Origin: Piper betle
Lineage: Eukaryota > Streptophyta > Magnoliopsida > Piperales > Piperaceae
NCBI GenBank assembly: GCA_033002965.1
Contig: JAURVB010014595.1
Coordinates: 62,001 to 126,000, forward strand
Reading direction: 5' to 3'
DNA: 64,000 bases
This document shows, one piece after another, positions 39,062 to 50,900 of the stretch (positions within the stretch are counted from its first letter, which is position 1; each line of letters opens with the position of its first letter). The notes below the pieces were generated by a model, which was given only the letters and a program-made list of their open reading frames with translations, did no database searches and was not told the origin of the DNA. The translations under genes and the position numbers were made by a program.

Positions 39062-39200
39062 AAGAGACATTTACCTATAAGAGGGAGCGAATTTCGCTTT
39101 TTATGATCTTGAGGGAGATATTTCATATATTATGTGTGTGAAAAAGAGAGTGTGTACTTTTTTACATAATATCCATTTTTGCAATAGAGATCCCTGACCA
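39062..39200. repeat. Divergent direct repeat, unit 2
   Basis: Reads AGAGACATTTACC, TTTTTATGATCTTGAGGGAG, ATATTATGTGTGTG, paralleling unit 1 about 970 bp upstream. Could be the LTRs of a tiny LTR element or an old segmental duplication. Confidence 0.45.
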
Positions 39201-39699
39201 CTACAATGGGAAAATGTTGTGTGTCTCCCTTTATTGTCGTCGGTGGTTGGTGAGAGTATAAATATGGACAACAAAATGATTGAAAAGTAATTAAAAAGAT
39301 CTATTCTTTAGTTATATAATTGGTGAATAAATCAAAGTATGTTTGATAGCATTGATGATTGACTAGCATGTGTAGGACATTTGTATTGGACAATGTCAAT
39401 TTTGTAGTTTACAGCCACGTGTAGTGGTGCATAGTGCACCTAGCTTTTTAGTTAATGGACAAATTAGAGCTATTGTATTAGATGATGAAAGAATACAAAG
39501 ATTAGTGTTGTTTTTTTTCCCACGAAGAGAGACTTGCATGATGGTTGCATTAACATAAGTTTTACATACATACTACCTCCAGAGGTGCCCCTAGTTGCGC
39601 CTGCAGTTGGTGTGGATAATGATGTCATAGAAGTGCGCATTTGATCACATGGTAAGGGTGAAGATGGAGGGAGAAGATTAGCCAATGTGAACAAACTAT

Positions 39700-40440
39700 G
39701 GTTAGAGAGCAAGAAATAAGAGAGGACGAAGGGGGGGGAGGGAATTAATTCCACGAAACGATGGAGGCTTATGCACCATTGATGAAGTTGTGTTACATTA
39801 TTGAAAGTCATTAATGACATACAAATTTATTTTAATTAAAATGACAATGATAGACAATGAGAGGAACAAAATAATGAAGTGGAAGGGAAGTAAAAGACCA
39901 TTATCATAGAATGAACGAATTGAATGTACATATAGAGGAAAACTCAAGAAGGTAATTATATTGTCTAGTAGTATTGTAACATGTCACTAGTGATGTAATA
40001 TATTTATACTATATTTTGTATAGTAGGGTTGAAGATTAGCGTAACAAAACTATCGAAGGTGAAAATAATATGCTTAGACACCATGGGGGAATTGAACAAG
40101 AAGGGGGTTGGGGCGGGGGTGGTTCTTTGAAATGGTGGAGATGTACACCGCGAAGAAAGGTATGTAAAGTAGAAATCATTGATGAAATTATTTTCATTGA
40201 TGCGACGTTATTAATGACATAAGAGTCTTATTTTCATTTTATATGACAATGACAGTCTAAAAAGGGACAAAATAATGGAGTGTAGGACAGGATAGAGGAG
40301 GACCCTCATTTGAAAATCAACCAATGAGACGCACATAGAGAGGAGAACTTGACATGGTAATTTCATTACCTTTATTTTTTGGCATGTCATTGGTGATATA
40401 ATGTATCAGTGAAAGAATTCATTGATGACATTGTGCTAAA
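39700..40440. repeat. Diverged tandem duplication, about 400-bp unit
   Basis: Blocks around 39780-40020 and 40180-40430 share, in order, CATTGATGAA, TTATTAATGACATA, ATGACAATGA, GGGACAAAATAATG-like, CATAGAGAGGA-like and CATGTCA(C/T)T(A/G)GTGAT words. They are preceded by a GGGGG-rich segment in both. Confidence 0.6.
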
Positions 40441-40541
40441 TTAGTGGAAGTCTATCACAAAATGGGTGAACGGATGAGTACATGTGTTATAGCAGATGAC
40501 AATATCCACAATAAAAATTTCAAGTCAAATGCATCGAACTA

Positions 40542-40602
40542 CGACTTGGACAAGGAGTAGGACTGGATGACTTTGTGTCTGATGAGGAAACAGAAGATGA
40601 TG
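40542..40602 (+). other. Left part of an unidentified reading frame split by the hAT element
   Basis: Reads GVGLDDFVSDEETEDDE up to the target site. Together with the part after the element, it keeps one frame when a single copy of the target site is counted. I do not recognise the protein. Confidence 0.45.
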
Positions 40603-40610
40603 AACCATGG
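40603..40610. repeat. hAT target site duplication, left (AACCATGG)
   Basis: Eight bases before the element's terminal repeat; seven match AACCAAGG at 44843-44850. Confidence 0.75.
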
Positions 40611-43600
40611 TATGGATGCTCACGAGTCGAGTTAGCTTGTGAGTTTTGGAGGCTCGGCTTGGCTCGACTCGAACTCAAACAGGAAAACTTGACTGGTCAA
40701 CTTGTTTGCAAAAAACTCCACTAGACTCATTATTGTTGAGCCAAATTCAAGTTATATAAAACTTGGTTAGATTCAACTCGTTAATACTCGAACTTAAATT
40801 TATTCTATATAAAAGCATGACTCGATTCGGCCTGTATAAGGTAATCTATATCGTCTTATTACACATGATAAGAAATAAACACTAGTAGTTAACACACATA
40901 ATAAGATAAAAGTTAGAATATACAACAAATTAATAGATATATTTATAACAAAATAGGTTGTGGCAGACAATTATTTAATTGAATTTATTGATCTTTATTT
41001 TACTAATAAGATGACTTTTCATTTTCTCATACTAGAATGGTGGTCGAGCCTTCTATTTGAGAACCTTTCAAGAGGCTTCAATTGCAACTTGGAAGAATTG
41101 CTACTTGCCAGAGAACTTTGAAGAGTTGCTACTTGTTGGCACCTCAGAGGTGGCTTCAACTTCGAGCCTTTGATTGCAATAATTGCAAGGGCTGCTCACA
41201 GGTTATAAGGTTGGTCTTCATAAATCATTATTTCCAATTAATCTTTTACCTTCATAAGCTTCTTGTTTTGAGCTGAAGTTGTATATATTAGCATGTTGTG
41301 TATAACATAGGTTGTGCCTCACAAGGAAAACCATGTTTCGTTTCCATTAAGTCAACTATTTAACAAAATTTTTTTAGTAGAAGATAATATATACTATAGA
41401 TCAAGTAGTCACTTTTCGTGTCAGATGAAGAATTGAAGCCTAGCATGATAGATGCTGCATTAAGTAGTTATGTTTTATCTCTTGTCCTTCATTCTTCATA
41501 TGTTGTGTACATAAACATTTTATGAATACACAATAAGAACTTGTGTTTACACTTTCCTTGCATTAAAAATAAATTAGCTTCCAAGAACAGTGATAACCAA
41601 ATACAAGATAATTGTCTATCATGTTTGTTGTAAAAATAACTTCCTATGACAATGATAACCAAATACAACTAAAAATAAATTAGCGGCCAAAAACAATATT
41701 TGTCATGTATTCTTTCTTTTCTTTTCTTTTTCTTTTTCAACTTGCATTTGAACACTATTTTTAATATTAACTACTATGGTCTTAATAAACCATTAATCCT
41801 GAATAGGAAATCAGAATCACTTAAACAAAATGGTATTCGAGTAGCACATCAAGATAATTTAAATCAAAAATAATTTTACAGTTATAATAAGTTTGTTCTT
41901 GAACTCACCATACCTAATGTGTGTTGTTTTCTTTGGATTGTCAGGTGTTTGGAGCATGATAGACAATGATGAGCTTATTCCAATTGTAGATGATAAAGAT
42001 GAGATTGGTGGTACAATAAATGCTGATGTTCAACAAGAAGAAAATATTAAAGAAGATGGTGATAATGAAAAGCAATCAAAAAGAAGATTAGATGGATGGA
42101 AGGAGTTGATACTGGTTACCTTGCCAAGTGAAGAAACAAAGGCTAAGTGTCCATATTGCACCAACATGTACAAGCTTTCAAAAACCGGTTTTATGACTAC
42201 ATTAAAGAGGCATTTATAAAGTTTTCAAAAATGTGCAAGAACTAAGAGGAGGTAGGAAGAACTTCAGCTAGAACATATACATAAAGATGAGATGACAATT
42301 TATGTGAGAAGCCTTTTAAGTTTGTGGAAAGCAGGTTGTTCAACCTTTTTGCAAAACACTTCAACCAAGACATGAGAGAGTGTCTCGACATACAATCAAG
42401 AGGGAGTGCATCAAAATGGATGAAGAAGAAAAGGAGAAAATTGATGCTCATTTTAAAAAGGCAACCTAGTTTGCCTTACAGTAGATACATGGACTTCACT
42501 GAAAATAAAATCATATATGTCTGTCAGAGCTCATTTTGTTAACAAGAATTGGAAGATGGAAAAAAATCTTAGCCTTTTGGTATTTCTGCCCTTCACATAC
42601 TGGACAAGCACTCTCTAGCATGATGACTGAGTTCTTAAGAGATTAGGGATTAGAGAACAAGTTATTCACTATTAGACTAAATAATGCTACAACAAATGAT
42701 AGCATGGTCAAAATTACGAAGATGAGTTTGTTGAGGAACAATACCTTACATATTCCTTAAATCTTCATGTGAGGGGTTGTGCCCATGTTTTGAATTTAGT
42801 TGTCTAGTGTGGTTTGAAACACATCAAGGAGCCGATTCATAATATTCAAGAGACTGCTAAATATATAAAGACTTTTTCAAGTCGTAAGCTAGAATTTCAA
42901 CTATGAAAGAAAATTTTGAAAAGTACTGGGGAGATTGCAATTTAGTGTTGGCAATAGCAGCAACTTTGGACCTCAAGATGATAATAGTAGAATACTTTTT
43001 TCCATTAATTTATAAAGAAGAGGTTGGAAAGGAGACCACAAAACTAAAAGTAACCTTGAGTAAAATCTTCTACCTTTATGATATTGAGAGGAGGTCACAT
43101 GAAGATGAAATACAACAAGAAAAGTCTATTGCCCCTAGTTCATGCTTCAACATGTTTGATGATGAGGCATATAACAAATTTGTTGAGCAATTTGAATGAC
43201 CAAAAGTATCATTGAAGTCTGATCTAGACAATTATTTAGAAGATTTTATTCTTAAAGTTGCAAAGGATGTAGAATTTGACATTATAGATTTCTGGAAGAA
43301 CAATGCTATGAAATACAAGTCTCTATTAGCTATGGCCAAGGATATCCTATCCATTCCAATGTCTTCAATTGCTTCTAAGTGTTCATTTAGCACAAGTGAA
43401 AGATTATTCAATGACCATGGATATAGCCTCAAATCAAAAATTATTGAGGCACTTATATGTGCACAAAACTGGTTGCGACATATAAACAATGTTGTAGACT
43501 CAAATGAAGGCATTGAAGAAGAAGAAGAGTATGACTTATGACTTTCTCTCCATTTAAATATTATATTTTTACATTTTATCATACGTCGTAGACTCTTCTT

Positions 43601-44842
43601 GATTATGTTATTATTATCGTAGCATTGAAAAATTTAAAGGTAGTGGCTTATAAATGAAACGTCAAATGACCAAATGAAGTAGTGGGAAATAGTTAATATG
43701 ATCACTTTAACATCATAATTGTTTCCATGAAGAAAATGTATTCATTCTTGAACTGATTTTTAATATCTTATTGATTTGTAGGAGAATAAAAAGAAAATAT
43801 GACTTGATGACTTGAAGTTTGGTGCATGCTATTCAACTCTCATCTTCAACATTGGCGATTTGATTAGTTTACCTAGACAGTGCATTTTGACTAGTTTGTT
43901 TTGTGAGTGTTAAACTTTTAACATTTAGTTTTTTCTATGCATGTTAAACTATGTGTTTGTTGTAGACCTTATTATTTTGTATTTAGGTATTTTCGTTGCT
44001 AAATAGAACTGCTATACAATTTACTTTAACCTTAATAATTAAGCTAATTTTAATGCTTGAAACATTAATTGATTGTTATTATAAATTTAGCAATATCAAC
44101 ATTATATTTTAAATAATAGCTTATCATAAGATTGTTATGAATTACAAATCAGTACAAAGGAAAACAACATATTTAGCATCAACATTAGATCCAACACATT
44201 TAGCCAACCACATGCCAAAATCATGCATACACATCTGAACATGGAACAAAATATAGGATAAAAGCATCCTTATATTTAAAAATGGCATCACACTTCATTA
44301 AGCAACTGTATAAAATAAAAAATAAGACTGATTAACAGATGAAACCATACAAATACTGATAAACTAAAATAGGGAATCGTTACTTAGCTCTCCTCAGATG
44401 GAAACCCCAAAAAGGTGAAAATGTTTCATAGTAGATAGGTGGTGGAATTGCTGATCGAAGCATACAAATTGGAGGAACTGCTAGTCAAAGTATGGATCTA
44501 ACAAAGAAGAGGAAACTATTGGCAGATTGAAGAATCGCCACCAGCCATTGACCGGCTAATAGATGAGAGGTGGCACACTTGTTAGGGGTTTGGTTTAATG
44601 AAGAATGAGGAGGCGACTATTATCTCTTGTCAAGGATTGATCAGTGGTGGCTTGATGCACTCTATTTGTCCGGCTCGAAACCGCTCGATGAAGCTCGAAC
44701 AAGACCGTGTCCGATTCGGCTTGAACATTGTACGACTTGAAACTCGATTCGTTTACTCAAACTCAAAGCTCAACTCATGACATGTTCGAACCAAGCTCGA
44801 GTTGTGTCCAACTCAACCCGACCTAGCTCATGAGCAACCCTA
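40611..44842 (+). mobile_element. hAT-superfamily DNA transposon, degenerate
   Basis: The left end TATGGATGCTCACGAG and the reverse complement of the right end TAGGGTTGCTCATGAG match at 13 of 16 bases. They are bordered by an 8-bp duplication (AACCATGG/AACCAAGG), the size diagnostic of hAT elements. Subterminal regions are packed with short GCTCGA/TCGAG-type words (about 40625-40820 and 44660-44825), as in other hAT elements. A dead transposase sits inside. One TSD mismatch and three terminal mismatches point to an old insertion. Confidence 0.85.
41943..43541 (+). pseudogene. hAT transposase pseudogene (BED finger, Ac-like)
   Basis: A BED-type zinc finger (WKELI...AKCPYCTNMYKLSKTGFMTTLKRHL, 42097-42219) follows an apparent AG acceptor near 41942. 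A TAA at 42217-42219 interrupts the finger before its last ligand. Downstream, in changing frames, come remnants of the catalytic region (DTWTS..NKSYM, GCAHVLNLVV, HVRGC-type motif) and the conserved KENFEKYWGDCNLVLAIAATLD block (about 42905). Last is the C-terminal hAT dimerisation domain (LDNYLEDF...DIIDFWKN...LLAMAKDILSIPMSSIASKCSFS..ERLF..HGYSLKSKIIEALICAQNWLR, 43212-43490). Multiple stops and shifts make it inactive. It is closest in type to the zinc-finger BED RICESLEEPER/DAYSLEEPER-like group. Confidence 0.92.
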
Positions 44843-44850
44843 AACCAAGG
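44843..44850. repeat. hAT target site duplication, right (AACCAAGG)
   Basis: Follows the element's right terminus directly; pairs with 40603-40610. Confidence 0.75.
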
Positions 44851-45048
44851 GATAGAGAGGGTAAAATATTTGCCAACACCAAACTTATCAGCGTAGTTGA
44901 TGTCAGGGAACTTATTGAGGATGAGAAGAATTGGGAAAAGGTGTTTGATCCAATTCCGTGGCCACCAGTTGATATCACAAATGAAGAAAATGTTATTGAA
45001 GCTCCAGAAGGGCCACAAGTTGTTGTGAAAATTGAAGTGGGGAAATAA
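44851..45048 (+). pseudogene. Unidentified reading frame, right part after hAT insertion
   Basis: Translation DREGKIFANTKLISVVDVRELIEDEKNWEKVFDPIPWPPVDITNEENV...VEIGK-like end with TAA at 45046-45048. It is acidic and proline-containing with no repeat or membrane character. The frame continues that of the acidic segment left of the element, so the transposon appears to have landed in a coding or formerly coding exon. The family is unknown to me; it could be a captured fragment in a larger element, as the surroundings are repeat-rich. Confidence 0.45.
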
Positions 45049-47200
45049 TTTAAGTCGATGGCTTACTTCAGGATGGTTCTAAGTAATACAGTCATCGAGA
45101 GTCATTATGATACAGAAGGTGGAGGCAAAGAATATAACATATTCAACAAAGTGTGTGGTACATAGGCGTCCATGGAAGATTCACATTACGCTAAATTGTA
45201 TTTAAGGTGTTTACAAAATTTATACAATGTCATTGATGACATTGACATGTCAAGTAACACTATTTTTTCCTTATATATGCAAAATAATATAAAAAAAGGT
45301 TAATGTCTATATTTTATCTTACAACATAATCTACTTATATTACCAACTAAAATATTTGAAAATTTAATATTTATAGTTTTAACAATATCATTGATAACAT
45401 ATACATAGTTTACAAAATATCATCAAGGTTAAATATGTATAATTACTATTGTTTATGTCTTTGCTAACATATACAAAATATTTTAAAATATATATGAAAA
45501 AATAATATTTAGTCTATAATTTTGAATGTCATTAATCGTATTATCGAACTTCATTTATAATATTTTTAATTTTTATTAATCACGAAACTATGGGTAGGAT
45601 GTGTTTAAACTACAACATAATCTATTTATAATACCAATTAAGATGATCAACATACTTTCAAAAATTTATCTCCAGTGTATTTAAGGTGTCATTCATGATA
45701 ATTGAAAATTTTATCAAATGTCATTCGTGGTAAATCCGGTTTAGGAAACTATTATTTATTTATGACATTTGTAAAATAGTCCGAAAACATAAATCAATAA
45801 AAAATATTGGGTAAACGGAAATTTTCAAGAAAATATATTTTTTTCAAAATAATATTATTTTCTTTTTTTGTACAATTTATGTTGATCATCACAAAAAATA
45901 ACAAAAACAAATATCATTGATAATTGTACAACGACATACAAATTTAAATTCATATTTTTTGGGCAACTTACGATTATTTAAAAAAATTACAAAACACTTA
46001 AGAATCAAATGTCATTGATGGAGAGTGACTCATTATTAACATGACATAAATGGATAAGTGGGTGACACTAATGATAATTGTATGGCCAAGTATAAAAGAT
46101 ATTGTGAAATGTCCATCAACAACTTTAATGAAATTAAATTGTAAAAAAAGAAACTAAAAAGTTTAGGAAATGAACACTTAAATATCTTTACACTAACCAT
46201 CTAGACCTAAATTTATCTATGTTGCTAGGTAGCACCTTCATACTTACAATGACTTTTCCCTAAGCACACAATTGGGATTGGGTAGACTTGCCTCAACATC
46301 TTGGTAAGAAATCAAAATGACACTGGCGTGGCATCTACGGAAGAGAAGGCATTTCTCACCCCAATTTTTACCTTGTTATTTCAGCCCTTCATTTATAAGT
46401 CATCATCCAACGTATGTCACCTGACGTCACTAACATGCAGCCGATGATACCCCAATGCAGCGACGCCATCTCCCCCTTCATCGGTTTCTAAACCAAAACC
46501 CAAATCAGAACAATTCGCAGAGCTATTCCTACTTAAACCAACACCCAACAAGTACGCTACAATTGGTCACAATTCTAGTTTATAATTTTTTTATTTTTTA
46601 TCTATTGTAATTAAGGTGTCATTCATGACAAGTGGAAAATTTATCGAATATCGTTAGTGTCTATTCAAGTTTGGTTACTTGGAATTCTATTATCCCCGGT
46701 ATAGTCGTTGGTTCATAATGTTAAATTTTTTAGAGACACAGATTGGAGATTAATTAGGTTGGAAGTTAAGTCAAGCTGGTAATTTGTGAATCCTATTAGA
46801 GCATGGAAATTAAAGAGAATTGCCGGTTTAATTCGTGGTGTGAAGATCCGAATATGTGTATGAAAATCCTAATTAGCTCAAAATTATCTTTTTACGGAGT
46901 CATTTATCTTTTTTTCAGGGCAAGTCATTTATAATGCTTCTCATCAATTAAAGTATTTGTGTTGCCGCATAAATTCGTATTTATTGTTTGGTAAAAAAAT
47001 ATTCCCAAGCATGTGCATTTTTGAGAATGACGCCAACCCAACCTCCTCGTTGTCGCAGACAGCTTGGGAAAACAATACTTTCACAGAAACAGCCCGACAC
47101 ACGTTAATTGCGACGGTTGACGACAGGACCATTTATTTATATTGCGACTGTGAAGTGTGAAGAGGCCTTGATGGCAATCCTACTTTTTCACCGTCACCCA
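45049..47200. other. Intergenic DNA, repeat-like, AT-rich
   Basis: Contains many (GT)CATTGATGACATT-like words shared with the 39.3-40.5 kb region, including AATGTCAT-TG-ATGACATT at about 45227-45244. This suggests both flanks of the hAT element belong to one older repeat. A TGACGTCA palindrome is at 46432-46439. No gene recognised. Confidence 0.45.
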
Positions 47201-47204
47201 CGTA

Positions 47205-47210
47205 CACGTG
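47205..47210. promoter_or_regulatory. G-box CACGTG upstream of UVR8
   Basis: The context ACACGTGGCC matches the G-box/ABRE core bound by plant bZIP factors such as HY5. It is about 0.7 kb upstream of the UVR8 ATG; function inferred only from motif and position. Confidence 0.35.
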
Positions 47211-47633
47211 GCCTTGTAGCAACAGATCCTCCTCTCTCCAGCTTGCATCTACCAGTAGGAACTATTTTATCTTTCAACGTAATCGCAAAAAGATGGTATT
47301 TCTCTTTCACCATCATCTGTAATTATTATCTCACTCATAGTCCAGAAGTCCGTGATTACTCACACTCCATAAATCATTCATCTGATGACTGGGAAGTCCA
47401 ACATAGAGCCAAAGTCAAGCGTGGGTGTTTATGCGTATTCGGCCGATGATATACGTTTAATCTTCTTCCCATCTGCACAGGCATCGCACATGTGCATGCA
47501 TCTCAGTTACAGTATGGTCTCCTTGGACGCTCCTTTACGAACTGTATTCTTCCTCTCGTTTTAATGCGGTTATAATTGGTGAAGTTCGCTCGCTGACAAG
47601 ATCGTTCTTGAACCCCACCGTGCAGCTGTGACA

Positions 47634-47641
47634 TATATAAA
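47634..47641 (+). promoter_or_regulatory. Candidate TATA box for UVR8
   Basis: TATATAAA lies 276 bp before the ATG. A second candidate, TATATAT at about 47813, would give a much shorter leader; I cannot decide between them. Confidence 0.3.
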
Positions 47642-47916
47642 ATTGAATTAGATTGTAATAGGTATGGATTTAGAGGTGGATAATCATAGTGATTTGTTTA
47701 ATTAGTTTAAATCTTTCTAATGGAGGGTATTTAAAAACTGAACTGCTCGCTCTCGCAATCAATGCGCTGGACAAGCTCGGCCTCACACCCCCTCAATTCT
47801 CCGGCAATCACGGTATATATGTCTCCTCTCTTCTTCAACATCTCGTTCCCCCTTGCATTGGCCTTCCCCATCGATCCCCAATTTCTACTCCGCGGACGCT
47901 CTGAGAAAGGGGTACC

Positions 47917-50900
47917 ATGGCCGAGGGTAGGCCGGCGGCCGATCCTACCGATCCGGTTAGCCGGGTGCTGCTCATTTCTGCCGGGGCCAGCCACTCCGTT
48001 GCACTACTCTGTGAGATGACTTTTTTCTTTTTCTTTTTTGTGCTGATTTTGCTTATTCCCCCATTCTTTGCATGCTGTTTGTTAAAAAATTAAAATTAAA
48101 ATGCTATTTTAACTATGGTGTTCTATAGGTAGTTCATGTGCGTGTTGTATGAGGGTGGGAATGGCTAACATTTTTGTGTGTATTAAGCAGCTCAGTATTT
48201 TATTTTTGAGCTGTGTTTTTTTAAAAAAAACCTTGTGAAGGGGGTTGAAAGTGCTTGATTGAACAGATCATCGAAGTTGATTTCCTGTGATTGATTTGAT
48301 TTGAATGTCGAAAATTGGCATCCAAAATCGATTTATACTTTGTTTGAATTACAGTCAGGTGATAGTTTATGATCTTTCGTTTCTGATTCATCTGAATTGG
48401 ATGATGATTTATGAGGCCTTTTTTTGAATGAATTAAGCTCCGTTGTTGTGGCAGTGGTGTTGTGATAAAGTAATTTGTGTTAACAATTGGTAAGAACATG
48501 ACGTCACTTTTTTCTTTGCTTTCTCTAATTTTCAGCTGGCAACATTGTTTGTTCTTGGGGACGAGGAGAAGATGGACAGTTGGGCCATGGAGATGCCGAA
48601 GACCGACTACTGCCAACATTGATGAGTGCTTTGGACGGTCATGGAATTGTATCCATTACTTGTGGGGCTGACCATACAACAGCTTATTCTGATTCTCGGT
48701 TACAAGTTTATAGCTGGGGATGGTTTGTCCCCCCTCGCCCCTTTTTTATTTCTTCTCTTTTACATCTTTGTTTGCTTCTGAAGCCCTTCTGTTACTGCAG
48801 TAATCAGTGTGATTAGAAATTGACTTGCACTGCCGGAAACAATGTTAGACGGTAATCAGTGTGATTAGAAATTGACTTGCCCTGCGTGAACCAATGTTAG
48901 ACGTGATGCAATTCAGTCTAATGCCCCCAATCTGATTGTCTTGTCAAATTCTTATTGTGTGAAATAAGAGGACGAGGACTAGAAAACTTAGATACTACAA
49001 AGAAGTTTTAATTTGGTAAGTTAAATTTAGAGAAACAAAAAAGCATTTCAGCAAAAGAACTGGTAAATTGTTGTCGCTATTAATCTTGTCATCTCAATAG
49101 TAATTGTTTTTTATACTCTTCTACTGGCTATTAACATCCTATCTGAGTCAAGATTTGATAAGGTGCGAGCACAAGAATCATGTTTCATATGGCCTTATAA
49201 TTTTACAATCGAAAATGCACCATGTTGAAGTTTTTTTAATGGGATAAATATTTGCATGTGTCACTGACTTATCTGAAAATATGGAAAGCTTGATAATATA
49301 ATAATCCATTTCAGTGACTTTTTCATTCTCTGAGCATAGTTGGTTGGTTCTTTATCATTTCAGGGGTGACTTTGGTAGGTTGGGTCATGGAAATTCAAGC
49401 GATATATTTACTCCTCAACCTATAAAAGCATTACAAGGTCTACAGATCAAGCAAATTGCTTGTGGTGATAGTCATTGTTTGGCAGTAACTATGCAAGGCG
49501 TGGTGCAAAGGTCTCTAGCATTTCTTCTATGTTAATAATAGAAAATGTTTCTGTGTTACTTGGTTGTGGAATCTTTGTTCTTAGAGAATGTTTTAGAATT
49601 ACTTGGTTTTGGAAGCTTTGTTCTTGTTGAATCTTGAGCATTTGTACTAATTAGAAGATGGAATTGTCTTTGTTTATGTCATTTTTATACATCAGTAACA
49701 TTAACTTGGTTATTGTAATTTTTATGTTATTGTGATTTGTGGATTGATGACAGACATCCTATTTATAATAGTCCATTTCATATTTTCTACTTATATTAGA
49801 AGTGTTTAATTTAAAGAGTTTATAGTTGCTTTAGAAGTTACTCCCTATTCTTGATTGAGTCTTATTTATTTGTTTCTTACTATAAGTTTAAGTCGTATTT
49901 AGTCTTATGTTTCTACTAGAACTAGGAAGATGCTTTCATGATTTTTTTCCTAATTCGTTTGGCTTATTTAATCTTCCTTCCTCTAAGTTGCTTTTCATTT
50001 TTTTCATCCTCTTTGTTAACCGTTACAAGAGGAATATTATTGTTGTTATTCTTTTAGAGAAGGCACAATTTTGTGTATGTTTATCTACTTACCAGCCTGG
50101 GGGCATTTCATCCCTATTAGCACCCCATCATTGATGGCTTGAGGTTATTATCACCTTATGAAGTAAATTCCGCCTGTATGAAGTTAGTACAAAGTTAACT
50201 TCGTCGTCGTGCATGAACCATGAAGTCAATATGAAACAAAGCTCATACTATGCCTTGAGCCTAGATAACGAGTATTGATATCAGAAATGCCATTTGGTTT
50301 TGCTTCTATAAGGTTAGGGCGTTCCCTGTCGTGAATTGCTACCATGGAGCCCGGTTGTTGGCAAGGATCAGCTAAGGCATTGGCTGATTGCAAAGCCTTA
50401 AACCAGAATCTGATTGTAATAAAAAGCTGGGGTGAGCCAGCTAACTTGTTCTGGAAATGGATTGCCACAGTAGCCAATTGTAGTGAGATTGAATGAGCAG
50501 AGATTAGTGAAGAAACTTTGAGAAGATACACAATGAAGTTTGACAGAAAAAAGGATGATTTGCACACATCGATATGTGTTCTAAATTGTTTGAGTAAGGC
50601 ATTTGTAGGCTACTTTCCTATATATTTCTTAGTTTTAATTTAACTATCTTGAATTAAGCTACTAAATACTAATGTAACTAGGAAACAGACTGCTACTGTA
50701 ACTTGAAATAATTTCAATCAAGAACATACTATAATGTGCAGCTGACAAACTGCCGTAAGGTAACAGCTCAGCTGTTCTTGGTTTTCAATGAAGTCTTATT
50801 CATTGACAGTTGTCTAATTTTGTGCTACATTAAAGATCAAGGAAACTAAAAAGATACACACTGGTCTTAAAGTTGAGAAAAGAGTTTTTTAAGTACATTG

